A stretch of DNA of 64,000 bases from Pseudomonas xantholysinigenes (GTDB lineage Bacteria > Pseudomonadota > Gammaproteobacteria > Pseudomonadales > Pseudomonadaceae): positions 310,001 through 374,000 of the forward strand of contig NZ_CP077095.1 in the NCBI RefSeq assembly GCF_014268885.2. The letters run 5' to 3'. The notes under the pieces were generated by a model. That model had not been told where the DNA came from and did not search any database. It saw nothing but the letters and a program-made list of their open reading frames with translations. The number at the start of each line of letters is the position of its first letter. Position 1 is the first letter of the stretch. The translations under genes and the position numbers were made by a program. This document shows, piece after piece, positions 44,288-52,911 of the stretch.

Positions 44288-45634
44288 ATGTTACAGAAGC
44301 ACTTGAAGACAGCGGTGCTCTGCTGTGGGCTAGTTGCGCTGTCTGCTTGCGAGACCAGCAGGCTTGATCAGGACACATTGAATAATGATGGTTCAATTTT
44401 TCTCGAGATTAAACAACCGGTAGCCCTTCAGAAGTTGCACGCCGAGCGCCCTGGTGATACTCGGGTCAATGCCCTATTGGCTTCTCAGAAGGAGATGCCT
44501 GACCAGGAGGTTCGTTTGGTGCAAGCCCGGCCTGCTGCGATAAAGGCAGATACAAAATTACTATCTGTACAACTACCAGACGGGCAGGTAGTGACGTTTC
44601 AACAGCGCAGGTCGAGTGAAAAAGACGCGTCAGAGTCTTACTGGTTCGGTGATATCGTCTCTGATCGGAAGCATCGATTCCCCTCCGCTAAAGAGGTCGA
44701 TGTAGACCCAATGGAGTGGATGTCTATCAGTCGGTATGGCGAGCAGTTGCTCGGTAGTCTCCATGTACGGGGTAATACCTACCAACTCGCCTCTTTGGGA
44801 GACGGTCGGCAGCTCGTCATAAAAAGTACTAGAGTGCCGGCTGCGGAGTGCGAGCCATTGGTAGAAAACCTCGAGCAGGGGCAGGTTGCGAAGGTAGCGG
44901 GTAAATCAAATGATTCGCCAAGTGTGGTGCGCGTTCTAGTTGTAAGTACCAACGAAGGGCGTCTCGTGGATTTTGATATCGAGCAAGGGATGAAACATGT
45001 TCTCGAAACAGCTACTTCAATTTATCAAGGAAGTGGCGTGAATGTGCGTTTTGAGTATGCTCAACATATTCCAGTTGTGTACTCGGAGGCTACCAGGGAT
45101 TATGATCTTACCAATATCCTGCGAGATCTTCGTAATGCTCAACATCCGATTGGCATGCTGGTGAAAGAGAGGAGAGATACATTTCAAGCTGATGTGGTCA
45201 TAGTGGTTTCTAGTCAGCGACTATTGACGTATGGGAAAGCCTATATTCAAGCGAGGAAAGAAACTGCATTCGTTATAGTTCCTCTTTTCACTTATTACGG
45301 AGTTGGGCTTGTGGGGGATAAAACAATCCATCAACTTGGGCATCTGTTCGGGGCTGGACATGGATGGTACCCAGGAGACCCTATAGCGCCACCGCCTCAG
45401 TATAGGAACGGTTACCTTACCAAGACGGGCACTGTTCTGTATCGTACAATAATGGCATATCTTGACTGCCTTCTTCGTGAAAATTGTTATGGCGATCCCT
45501 TTACCTTCGAAGTTGATCATTTTTCGGATTCAAACGCTGAGTACTATGGTGTAAAGCTGGGTGCCGAGCCAAATAATAATGTGGTGCGACTGCTTAAGGA
45601 GCGGGTTGGAGAAGTTTCAAACTTCTATCCGTGA
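44288..45634 (+). CDS. Lipoprotein with M12/reprolysin-like metzincin domain, catalytic Glu replaced by Gln
   Basis: A 448-residue predicted lipoprotein (signal TAVLCCGLVALSACETS, lipobox Cys). A propeptide-like region precedes a metzincin domain: VVRVLVVSTNEGRLVDFDIE, ETATSIYQGSGVNVRFEYAQ, DTFQADVVIVVSS, zinc motif HQLGHLFGAGH (348-358) and Met-turn YRTIMAY. The usual HExGHxxGxxH Glu is Gln349 (codon CAA), so peptide cleavage should be weak or absent. GGAGG precedes the ATG at 44288. Codon use is more AT-rich than its neighbours and it interrupts the carnitine/betaine cluster, which suggests acquisition. Confidence 0.82.
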   Translation: MLQKHLKTAVLCCGLVALSACETSRLDQDTLNNDGSIFLEIKQPVALQKLHAERPGDTRVNALLASQKEMPDQEVRLVQARPAAIKADTKLLSVQLPDGQVVTFQQRRSSEKDASESYWFGDIVSDRKHRFPSAKEVDVDPMEWMSISRYGEQLLGSLHVRGNTYQLASLGDGRQLVIKSTRVPAAECEPLVENLEQGQVAKVAGKSNDSPSVVRVLVVSTNEGRLVDFDIEQGMKHVLETATSIYQGSGVNVRFEYAQHIPVVYSEATRDYDLTNILRDLRNAQHPIGMLVKERRDTFQADVVIVVSSQRLLTYGKAYIQARKETAFVIVPLFTYYGVGLVGDKTIHQLGHLFGAGHGWYPGDPIAPPPQYRNGYLTKTGTVLYRTIMAYLDCLLRENCYGDPFTFEVDHFSDSNAEYYGVKLGAEPNNNVVRLLKERVGEVSNFYP

Positions 45635-45728
45635 TGAGCGTGCGGCTGGGCTTGTAAATTATCCAGTCGAGTGTGAGGCCATGCCTGAAGTGACTCAAGG
45701 GCATGGCCTCTTAACTTGAGTCTATCTG

Positions 45729-46202
45729 TCAGTGGGTTTTCAGGAGAATGGTCCGGCCAATGTGTGTTGGACCCGGTAGATCGCCTTGCTCCTCCACCAG
45801 TGCATGCAGGCTTTCGATGGACGATTGCTCGAACGGAGCCGATGTCGGTCCTGAAAGCGCTACATGCAACAACAGCTGCTCACTGGCGGCAAGGGCTTCA
45901 TGGCAGCCTTGACGGTGCAAGCTGTGATACAGGTGCAGGCGCTTTCTGTCGAAGCCGATGATCTGCGTCTGCACCCACACCTCGGTATCGAGTTTCACCT
46001 CGTGCAGATAGTTGATGTGGGCCTCCAGGGTGAACAGCGAATGCCCGCTCTGCCCGCGGGCATCGGCGTCCAGGCCGATGCGCTCCATCAGGGCGTCGGT
46101 GGCGTAGCTGAAGATCAACAGGTAGTAGGCGTCGCGCAGGTGGCCGTTGTAGTCGACCCATTCCGGCAACACTCGGGTGCGGTAGGTGATCAGGGCGGGC
46201 AT
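45729..46202 (-). CDS. Acyl-CoA thioesterase of the carnitine cluster (CdhB-like)
   Basis: A 157-residue hotdog-fold thioesterase: TYRTRVLPEWVDYNGHLRDA holds the catalytic Asp/Asn region, SLFTLEAHINYLHEVKLDTE follows. In P. aeruginosa the equivalent beside cdhA hydrolyses betainyl-CoA to glycine betaine. It follows cdhA by ten bases with AGGAG, so it is co-transcribed. Confidence 0.85.
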   Translation of the reverse strand: MPALITYRTRVLPEWVDYNGHLRDAYYLLIFSYATDALMERIGLDADARGQSGHSLFTLEAHINYLHEVKLDTEVWVQTQIIGFDRKRLHLYHSLHRQGCHEALAASEQLLLHVALSGPTSAPFEQSSIESLHALVEEQGDLPGPTHIGRTILLKTH

Positions 46203-46212
46203 CGTTTTCTCC

Positions 46213-47178
46213 TCAGTCGCCGAAGGCCATGCCGTGCTTGGCTTTGCTGGTTTTCACCGCATCCAGTACCGCCAGCAGTGTGTCATCACGATAGCGCTCC
46301 AGGGCCGCGATGCTGTGTTCGCCCAACTGCGCCGAGGTACCTACTACTACTTCGTCGATCAGCTTGTCGGTCAGCTCCGGTGCCGGCAGGTAAGTCCAGG
46401 GCAGCTTCAGCGCGGGGCCGAACTGGGCCATGAAGTGGCGCATGCCGGCGTCGCCGCCAGCGAGCGTGTAGGTAAGGAAGGTGCCCATGAACGACCAGCG
46501 CAGGCCAGCGCCGAAACGGATCGCGTCGTCGATCTCGCCGGTGCTGGCGACACCGTCGTTGACCAGGTGCAAGGCTTCGCGCCAGAGCGCTTCGAGCAGG
46601 CGGTCGGCGATAAAGCCGGGGACTTCCTTGCGCACATGCAAGGGGCGCATGCCGAGCGCGGTGTAGATGACTTTTGCCGCTTCGATCGCGTCCGGGCTGG
46701 TCTTGCGGCCGCCGACGATCTCCACCAGGGGCAACAGGTACACCGGGTTGAACGGATGGCCAACCAGGCAGCGCTCGGGGTGAGTGGCCGATTCGTAGAA
46801 TTCACTGGGTAACAGGCCCGAGGTGCTGGAGCCGATGATCGCATTCGGCTTGGCGGCGGCGCTGATCTTCGCGTGCAGGTCGAGCTTGAGGTCCAGGCGT
46901 TCGGGGGCGCTTTCCTGAATGAAGTCGGCATCGCGCACGCACGCTTCGATGGTGGCCACGAACGTAAGGCGATCTTGTGAGGCGCCGGGGGCCAGGCCTT
47001 GTTTTTGCAGGGCCGGCCAGGCGTTGGCGACGCGCTGGCGCAGGGCCGCCTCGGCGCCGGGCGCCGGGTCCCAGGCGACCACGTCCAGGCCATGTGCCAG
47101 GGCGCGGGCGACCCAGCCGCTACCGATCACGCCGCTACCCAGTGCGGCGAAGGTCTTGATGTCGGTGATCAAAGGCAT
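46213..47178 (-). CDS. cdhA: L-carnitine 3-dehydrogenase
   Basis: A 321-residue NAD-dependent 3-hydroxyacyl-CoA-dehydrogenase-fold enzyme oxidising carnitine to 3-dehydrocarnitine. The Rossmann motif is [20 protein letters not shown] with acidic WDPA, then [14 protein letters not shown] and [39 protein letters not shown]. It lies between cdhC and the thioesterase in one operon, with a REP pair before it. Confidence 0.94.
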   Translation of the reverse strand: MPLITDIKTFAALGSGVIGSGWVARALAHGLDVVAWDPAPGAEAALRQRVANAWPALQKQGLAPGASQDRLTFVATIEACVRDADFIQESAPERLDLKLDLHAKISAAAKPNAIIGSSTSGLLPSEFYESATHPERCLVGHPFNPVYLLPLVEIVGGRKTSPDAIEAAKVIYTALGMRPLHVRKEVPGFIADRLLEALWREALHLVNDGVASTGEIDDAIRFGAGLRWSFMGTFLTYTLAGGDAGMRHFMAQFGPALKLPWTYLPAPELTDKLIDEVVVGTSAQLGEHSIAALERYRDDTLLAVLDAVKTSKAKHGMAFGD

Positions 47179-47220
47179 GTCGAGCTCTCACTGAAAAATT
47201 ACATGATGTGGCGGCGCCCC

Positions 47221-47309
47221 CCTGTGGGAGCGGGTTTACCCGCGAACACCGGCACAGCCGGTGCCATCCACCGCACAGCCTGCTTCGCGGGTAAACCCGC
47301 TCCCACAGG
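47221..47309. repeat. REP pair, GTGGGAGCGGG type
   Basis: Inverted CTGTGGGAGCGGGTTTACCC and GGGTAAACCCGCTCCCACAG units around CACCGGCACAGCCGGTG, between cdhC and cdhA on the minus strand. It may reduce read-through or protect the cdhC message. Confidence 0.88.
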
Positions 47310-47328
47310 AAAGGTGTGCAAGCGGGTT

Positions 47329-48213
47329 TCAACGGTGCTTGAGGTTCATCTTTTCCCGGCCTTGCGCCGGGGTGAGCACGCGGGCACCCATGCGGGTGAT
47401 GATTTCCGCCGCCCGCTCCACCAACTGGCCGTTGCTGGCCAGCACGCCACGGTCCAGGTACAGGTTGTCTTCCAGGCCGACCCGCACGTTGCCGCCGAGC
47501 AGCACTGCCTGGGCGGCCATGGGCATCTGCATGCGACCAATACCGAATCCGGCCCAAGTGACGTTGGCTGGCAGGTTGTCGACCATGGCTTTCATGGTGG
47601 TGGTGTCGGCGGGCGCGCCCCAGGGAATGCCCAGGCACAGCTGGAACAGCGGGTCGTCGAGCAGGCCTTCCTTGATCATCTGCTTGGCGAACCACAGGTG
47701 GCCGGTATCGAAGATCTCCAGCTCGGCCTTTACGCCCAGCTCGGTAATCCGCTTGGCGCCGGCGCGCAGCTGGGCGGGGGTGGAGACGTAGATGGCGTTG
47801 CCGTCGCCGAAGTTGAGCGTGCCGCAATCGAGGGTGCAGATTTCCGGCAACAGCGCCTCGACATGGGCCAGGCGCTCCAGCGGGCCGATCAGGTCGGTGC
47901 CCGGGCCGAACTCCATGGGCGATTCGCCGGGGCCGATTTCCAGGTCGCCGCCCATGCCGGCGGTGAGGTTGACGATGACGTCGACGTCGGCCTCGCGGAT
48001 GCGCTCCATCACTTCGCGGTAGAGGTTGACGTCGCGGCTGAAACGGCCGGTTTGTGGGTCGCGGACGTGACAATGGACCACGGTGGCGCCGGCCTTGGCG
48101 GCTTCCACGGCGGATTCGGCGATCTGTTTCGGGGTGACCGGGACCAGGTGGCTCTTGGCGACCGTGTCGCCGGCGCCGGTGAGGGCGCAGGTGATGATGA
48201 CGTCGTGGTTCAT
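47329..48213 (-). CDS. cdhC: 3-dehydrocarnitine:acetyl-CoA trimethylamine transferase (BKACE family)
   Basis: A 294-residue DUF849/BKACE enzyme condensing 3-dehydrocarnitine with acetyl-CoA to give betainyl-CoA and acetoacetate. It shows [40 protein letters not shown] then [19 protein letters not shown] with the zinc ligands, and [20 protein letters not shown]. Third step of carnitine breakdown between CdhA and the thioesterase. Confidence 0.93.
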   Translation of the reverse strand: MNHDVIITCALTGAGDTVAKSHLVPVTPKQIAESAVEAAKAGATVVHCHVRDPQTGRFSRDVNLYREVMERIREADVDVIVNLTAGMGGDLEIGPGESPMEFGPGTDLIGPLERLAHVEALLPEICTLDCGTLNFGDGNAIYVSTPAQLRAGAKRITELGVKAELEIFDTGHLWFAKQMIKEGLLDDPLFQLCLGIPWGAPADTTTMKAMVDNLPANVTWAGFGIGRMQMPMAAQAVLLGGNVRVGLEDNLYLDRGVLASNGQLVERAAEIITRMGARVLTPAQGREKMNLKHR

Positions 48214-48248
48214 GGGGGTTCCTTGTGGTATCTGAGTAGCAGGATCGT

Positions 48249-48364
48249 TGTAGGAGCGGCCTTGTGTCGCGAAAGGGCCGCGCAGCAGCCCCTGGATTTA
48301 TGCGGCGCTGCTGATAACCAGGGGCCGCTTTGCGGCCCTTTCGCGACACAAGGCCGCTCCTACA
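48249..48364. repeat. REP pair, TAGGAGCGGCC type
   Basis: Inverted TGTAGGAGCGGCCTTGTGTC and GACACAAGGCCGCTCCTACA units with GGGCCGCGCAGCAGCCC and GGGGCCGCTTTGCGGCCC arms, between caiX and cdhC. Confidence 0.9.
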
Positions 48365-48381
48365 TCGCTCAGGTTGGCCTG

Positions 48382-49326
48382 TCAGTTGGCGGAAAGCTTG
48401 AGGTTGTCGGCGGCCGGCTTGCCGTCGAAGGTGGTCACCCCGTCAAGCCAGCGCGCCTTGTCCTCGGGATGGTCCTTGAGCCACTGGCGGGCGGACTCCA
48501 GCGCATCCTTGTGGTCGAGCAGCGGCTGCATCATCCGGCTCTCGTCTTCGGCGCTGAAGCTGAGGTTGGCCAGCAGGCGATGGGCGTTGGGGCAACGCTG
48601 GGCGTAGTCCGGCGCGGTCACGGTCCACACCGTGGCGCGGCCTTCGTCGGGGCCGAGGGCGTCCTGGCTGTCGCCCAGGTACACCAGGTCGATGTTCACG
48701 TTCATCGGGTGCGGCGCCCAGCCGAAGAACACCACCGCCTCCTTGCGGCGCACGGCCCGGTCGACGGCGGCGAGCATCCCGGCTTCGCTGGATTCGACCA
48801 GCTGGAACTTGCCCAGGTCGAACTGGTTCTTGGCGATCATCGCCTTGATCTGGGTGTTGGCCCCCGAGCCCGGCTCGATGCCGTAGATCTTGCCGCCCAG
48901 CTCCTTCTGGAACTTGTGGATGTCGGCGAAGCTTTTCAGGCCCTTGTCGGCCAGGTATTTCGGCACCGCCAGGGTGGCGCGGGCGTCTTCGAGGCTGGGT
49001 TTGTCCAGCACCTTCACTTGCCCGGCGTCGATGAACGGGGTGATGGTCTGGGTCATGATCGGGTTCCAGTAACCCAGGAACATGTCCAGGCGCTTGTCAC
49101 GGATACCGGCGAAGATGATCTGTTGCGAGGCGCTGGTCTGCTTGGTCTGGTAGCCCAGGCCGTCGAGCAGCACCTGGGCCATGGCGCTGGTGGCGATCAC
49201 GTCGGTCCAGTTCACCACGCCCAGGCGCACGTCCTTGCAGGCGGCGGGTTCGGCGGCGAACAGCGGGGTGGCGACGCTGGTGCTGAGGGCGAGGGATAAC
49301 AGGCTGCGGCGGATAAAGCGATGCAT
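48382..49326 (-). CDS. caiX: Carnitine-binding protein CaiX
   Basis: A 314-residue OpuAC-type periplasmic protein with signal RRSLLSLALSTSVATPLFAA and VRLGVVNWTDVIATSAMAQV, MFLGYWNPIMTQTITPFIDA, YGIEPGSGANTQIKAM, FFGWAPHPMNVNI. It is a paralogue of CbcX and shares the CbcWV permease in Pseudomonas. The ATG at 49326 gives a proper signal peptide; upstream in-frame codons are rejected. It heads the caiX-cdhC-cdhA operon divergent from cdhR. Confidence 0.93.
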   Translation of the reverse strand: MHRFIRRSLLSLALSTSVATPLFAAEPAACKDVRLGVVNWTDVIATSAMAQVLLDGLGYQTKQTSASQQIIFAGIRDKRLDMFLGYWNPIMTQTITPFIDAGQVKVLDKPSLEDARATLAVPKYLADKGLKSFADIHKFQKELGGKIYGIEPGSGANTQIKAMIAKNQFDLGKFQLVESSEAGMLAAVDRAVRRKEAVVFFGWAPHPMNVNIDLVYLGDSQDALGPDEGRATVWTVTAPDYAQRCPNAHRLLANLSFSAEDESRMMQPLLDHKDALESARQWLKDHPEDKARWLDGVTTFDGKPAADNLKLSAN

Positions 49327-49423
49327 GGTGGCTCTCCATCGGCAGTACATCTTGTTATAGGGGCCGGCCTCTGCGGGCCGTGAGAACACGCTACGCTGGC
49401 GGCGGGGTGGAAAATCGCACCCT

Positions 49424-49458
49424 GGCGACCAACACTTGCACGCAGGCGACCACCTTCA
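49424..49458. promoter_or_regulatory. 21-bp direct repeat between caiX and cdhR
   Basis: GGCGACCAACAC (49424) is repeated as GGCGACCACCTT (49445) at exactly 21 bases, two helical turns. This is the spacing of AraC-family half-sites and lies 15 bases upstream of the cdhR start, so CdhR may act here on caiX and on itself. Confidence 0.55.
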
Positions 49459-49472
49459 CCCTGGAGCATGCA

Positions 49473-50417
49473 ATGCCGGAGACCATTCACTTCCTTCTGC
49501 TGCCGGGCTTCTCGGCCATGGGCTTCATCAGTGCCGTGGAGCCCTTGCGGGTGGCCAACCGCTTTCGCGGGCCGTCCTACAGCTGGCGCGTGCTCAGCCT
49601 GGATGGCGGCGCGGTGCTGGCTAGCAATGGCATGTCGGTGAATGCCGATGGTGCGTTAGGGGAAGGCGAGCGTCCGCGCTTGCTGCTGGTGGTGGCCGGT
49701 TTCGACCCGCTGGCCTGCTATGGCCCGGCGCTGCAACAGGCGTTGCGCCGGCTCGACCATGACGGCGCGATACTTGGCGGCATCGACACCGGGGCCATGG
49801 TCCTGGCCGAAGCCGGCTTGCTCGACGGGCATCGCGCGACCTTGCATTGGGAGGCGCTGGAGGCGTTCAAGGAACGTTATCCGCGCCTGCAGGCGACCCA
49901 GGAGCTGTTCGAGATCGACCGTCGACGCATTACCTGCGCGGGCGGTACCGCGTCGATCGACCTGATGCTCGACCTGATCGCCCAGGCCCATGGCAGCGAG
50001 CTGGCGGTGCAGGTGTCCGAGCAGTTCGTGCTCGGCCGTATCCGCCCGCGCCAGGACCACCAGCGCATGCAGATCGCCAGCCGCTACGGCCTGCGCAACA
50101 AGAAGCTGGTGAAGGTGATCGGTGAGATGGAGCGCAATACCGAGTTGCCGCTCAACACCCAGGTGCTGGCCGAGGCGATACAGGTCACCCGGCGCCAGCT
50201 GGAGCGCTTGTTCCGCCTGCACCTGGACGACACGCCCAGCGGTTTCTACCTGCGCTTGCGCCTGGACAAGGCCCGGCAACTGCTGCGCCAGACCGACATG
50301 AGCGTGCTGGAGGTGGCGGTGGCGTGCGGGTTCGAGTCGGCGTCGTATTTCACCCGTTGCTACCGGACACGGTTCGAGCGATGCCCGCGGGAGGACAGGT
50401 TGGCCCATGCTGTTTGA
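49473..50417 (+). CDS. cdhR: AraC-family carnitine catabolism regulator CdhR
   Basis: A 314-residue GATase-1-like AraC activator, paralogue of GbdR: FLLLPGFSAMGFISAVEPLR, GIDTGAMVLAEAGLLDGHRA, then helix-turn-helix NTQVLAEAIQVTRRQLERLF and MSVLEVAVACGFESASYFTR. The ATG at 49473 with GGAG fits the family start MPETIHFLLLPG. In P. aeruginosa it activates the carnitine operon in response to carnitine. Confidence 0.93.
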   Translation: MPETIHFLLLPGFSAMGFISAVEPLRVANRFRGPSYSWRVLSLDGGAVLASNGMSVNADGALGEGERPRLLLVVAGFDPLACYGPALQQALRRLDHDGAILGGIDTGAMVLAEAGLLDGHRATLHWEALEAFKERYPRLQATQELFEIDRRRITCAGGTASIDLMLDLIAQAHGSELAVQVSEQFVLGRIRPRQDHQRMQIASRYGLRNKKLVKVIGEMERNTELPLNTQVLAEAIQVTRRQLERLFRLHLDDTPSGFYLRLRLDKARQLLRQTDMSVLEVAVACGFESASYFTRCYRTRFERCPREDRLAHAV

Positions 50418-50486
50418 TACAGCCAAACAGCTGTGTAGGAGCGCCCCGGCAAGGCCGCTCGTACAGAGGGTGATGTGAGATTGCCT

Positions 50487-50888
50487 CTACTGCTGTCCGA
50501 TCGACTGCAAGTATTCCGAACGCTCATCGCTACGCTGCGCCACACAGGTGTTCCACGCCGCCTCGAAGGCCTTGCTTCCCGGCTTCTCGGCCCAGGTCTC
50601 GACCTTGCAGTCGGCATCGCGCAACTGGGTCCAGAGCTTTTCGGCGGCCTCCATCTTGCCCGTCAGCGCCGTGGCCTTGTCGCTTTCGTCGGCGTATTGG
50701 TCGCGGATGCGCTGGAGCAAGTCGTCGTAGGCCGCCTTCAGTTCCCGCTCGGCGGTCTGCTTGTTGTAGACGGCGCAGGCATAGCCTTGCTGGTCGGTCT
50801 CGACGTTGTCGCAGGGCGTGCTTTCCTCTTCGGCGGCGTGCGCGCCGCCGACGACGGCCAGCAGGACCAGCCATGCCATTGATTTCAT
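50487..50888 (-). CDS. LprI/DUF1311 family periplasmic protein
   Basis: A 133-residue secreted protein with signal SMAWLVLLAVVGGAHAAEEE and the DUF1311 pattern: four cysteines (PCDN, YACAVYNK, DADCKVE, NTCVAQR), with AERELKAAYDDLLQRIRD. DUF1311/LprI members inhibit lysozyme or are of unknown role. Stands alone between cdhR and the dgc operon. Confidence 0.88.
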   Translation of the reverse strand: MKSMAWLVLLAVVGGAHAAEEESTPCDNVETDQQGYACAVYNKQTAERELKAAYDDLLQRIRDQYADESDKATALTGKMEAAEKLWTQLRDADCKVETWAEKPGSKAFEAAWNTCVAQRSDERSEYLQSIGQQ

Positions 50889-51174
50889 CGGTCTTCTCCT
50901 GAACAGGCTGACGAATCGCAGGGATTCTCGCTCAGCCCTGGCCCTGGCGATAGCTCCCTGACGAAAAGTTCATCAAAGTCTTACGCGGCAGCCAGACGAG
51001 ACTCGCTCTCATCTGCCCATGGCGTGCCAGAGCGCGTCGCGAGCGCCATTGACGCTTTCGGCAAACCCCCTGTCGTTTTTGCATCGGGGCGTCACCGACG
51101 GCAGGCATATGCTGGCCCCAAAGCGCCGGCACAAGGTTCGGCGCAGGCAAACTTGAATAAAAGGGGACAGCCTG

Positions 51175-52152
51175 ATGAGCCCAGCCGAACTTCACGCCGA
51201 CAGCATCGTCATCGACGGCCTGATCATTGCCAAATGGAACCGCGAGCTGTTCGAGGACATGCGCAAGGGCGGGTTGACCGCGGCCAACTGCACGGTCTCG
51301 GTATGGGAAGGGTTCAAGGCCACCGTCGACAACATCGCCGCCAGCCAGAAGCTGATCCGCGACAACAGCGACCTGGTGATGCCGGTGCGCACCACCGCCG
51401 ACATTCGCAAGGCCAAGGAACTGGGCAAGACCGGCATCCTCTTCGGCTTCCAGAACGCCCATGCGTTCGAAGACCAGATTGCCTACGTCGACGTGTTCAA
51501 GCAGCTTGGCGTGGGCATCGTGCAGATGTGCTACAACACCCAGAACCTGGTCGGCACCGGTTGCTACGAGCGTGACGGCGGCCTGTCGGGCTTCGGTCGC
51601 GAGATCGTCGCCGAGATGAACCGCGTGGGCATCATGTGCGACCTGTCCCATGTCGGTTCGAAAACCTCCGAGGAAGTCATCCTCGAGTCGAAGAAGCCAG
51701 TCTGCTATTCCCACTGCCTGCCGTCCGGGCTCAAGGAACACCCGCGCAACAAGTCCGATGCAGAGCTGAAGTTCATCGCCGACCACGGCGGCTTCGTCGG
51801 CGTGACCATGTTCGCGCCGTTCCTGGCCAAGGGTATCGACTCGACCATCGACGACTACGCCGAAGCGATCGAATACACCATGAATATCGTCGGCGAGGAT
51901 GCCATCGGCATCGGCACCGACTTCACCCAGGGCCATGGCCAGGACTTCTTCGAGTACCTGACCCACGACAAAGGCTACGCCCGGCGCCTGACCAACTTCG
52001 GCAAGATCATCAACCCGCTGGGTATTCGTACCGTCGGCGAGTTCCCCAACCTGACCGAGACCCTGCTCAAGCGCGGCCACTGCGAACGCGTAGTGCGCAA
52101 GATCATGGGCGAAAACTGGGTCAACGTCCTGAAGGACGTCTGGGGCGAGTGA
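51175..52152 (+). CDS. M19 dipeptidase-like protein of the dgc operon, noncanonical metal site
   Basis: A 325-residue M19-family TIM barrel. DLSHVGSKT, PVCYSHCLPSGLKEHPRNKS and GIGTDFTQGH match the family, but the N-terminal HxD metal pair is missing (VIDGLIIAKWN) and the bridging Glu region reads GFQNAHAFED. It precedes DUF5943, dgcA and dgcB in what looks like one operon, as in P. aeruginosa. The true substrate may not be a dipeptide. ATG at 51175 has GGGGACAGCC upstream. Confidence 0.85.
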   Translation: MSPAELHADSIVIDGLIIAKWNRELFEDMRKGGLTAANCTVSVWEGFKATVDNIAASQKLIRDNSDLVMPVRTTADIRKAKELGKTGILFGFQNAHAFEDQIAYVDVFKQLGVGIVQMCYNTQNLVGTGCYERDGGLSGFGREIVAEMNRVGIMCDLSHVGSKTSEEVILESKKPVCYSHCLPSGLKEHPRNKSDAELKFIADHGGFVGVTMFAPFLAKGIDSTIDDYAEAIEYTMNIVGEDAIGIGTDFTQGHGQDFFEYLTHDKGYARRLTNFGKIINPLGIRTVGEFPNLTETLLKRGHCERVVRKIMGENWVNVLKDVWGE

Positions 52153-52365
52153 GCACTGCTGGGGCCTACTGCGCACGCCGATCGCTGCGTCAGGCCCTCA
52201 CGAAAAGCTCGCCGTGCCTCGGCACTGTCTCGCTTTTCGCTTCGGCCCTTCCTTGCGCTCGACGCGCTCGCTACGGCCCCAACAGCACTCACAGCGGCTG
52301 TTTATAAAAACAAAAGCCAAAGCGGCTTTTGATCGAATCCAAAAATTTTATGGAGTTGAGTTTCC

Positions 52366-52896
52366 ATGGCCAAGATCGCCCCGCAATTGCCAATCGAAGT
52401 CGACAGCGAGACCGGTGTCTGGACCAGCGACGCCCTGCCGATGCTCTACGTGCCACGGCATTTCTTCGTCAACAACCACATGGGCATCGAGGAAGTGCTG
52501 GGCGCCGACAAGTACGCCGAGATCCTCTACAAGGCCGGCTACAAGTCTGCCTGGCACTGGTGCGAGAAAGAGGCCGAATGCCATGGCCTGGAAGGCGTGG
52601 CGGTGTTCGAGCACTACATGAAACGCCTGAGCCAGCGTGGCTGGGGGCTGTTCCAGATCCAGGACATCGACCTCGATAAAGGCACCTGCAGCGTCAAGCT
52701 CAAGCACTCCGCCTTTGTGTACGTGTACGGCAAGTGCGGGCGCAAGGTCGACTACATGTTCACCGGCTGGTTCGCCGGCGCCATGGACCAGATTCTCGCT
52801 GCCCGTGGCAGCTCGATCCGCACCGTGGCCGAACAGGTCTATGGCGGGTCGGAGGAAGGCCACGAAGATGGCCTGTTCGTTACAAAGCCGTTGTAA
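52366..52896 (+). CDS. DUF5943 / 4-vinyl-reductase-like domain protein
   Basis: A 176-residue protein: LPMLYVPRHFFVNNHMGIEE, YKSAWHWCEKEAECHGLEGV, YMKRLSQRGWGLFQIQDIDL, CSVKLKHSAFVYVYGKCGRK and MFTGWFAGAMDQILAARGSS. It lies 15 bases before dgcA. V4R-type domains bind small hydrophobic ligands; here a role in dimethylglycine demethylation is inferred only from linkage. Confidence 0.82.
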   Translation: MAKIAPQLPIEVDSETGVWTSDALPMLYVPRHFFVNNHMGIEEVLGADKYAEILYKAGYKSAWHWCEKEAECHGLEGVAVFEHYMKRLSQRGWGLFQIQDIDLDKGTCSVKLKHSAFVYVYGKCGRKVDYMFTGWFAGAMDQILAARGSSIRTVAEQVYGGSEEGHEDGLFVTKPL

Positions 52897-52911
52897 GCCG
52901 GAGATAGCGTC

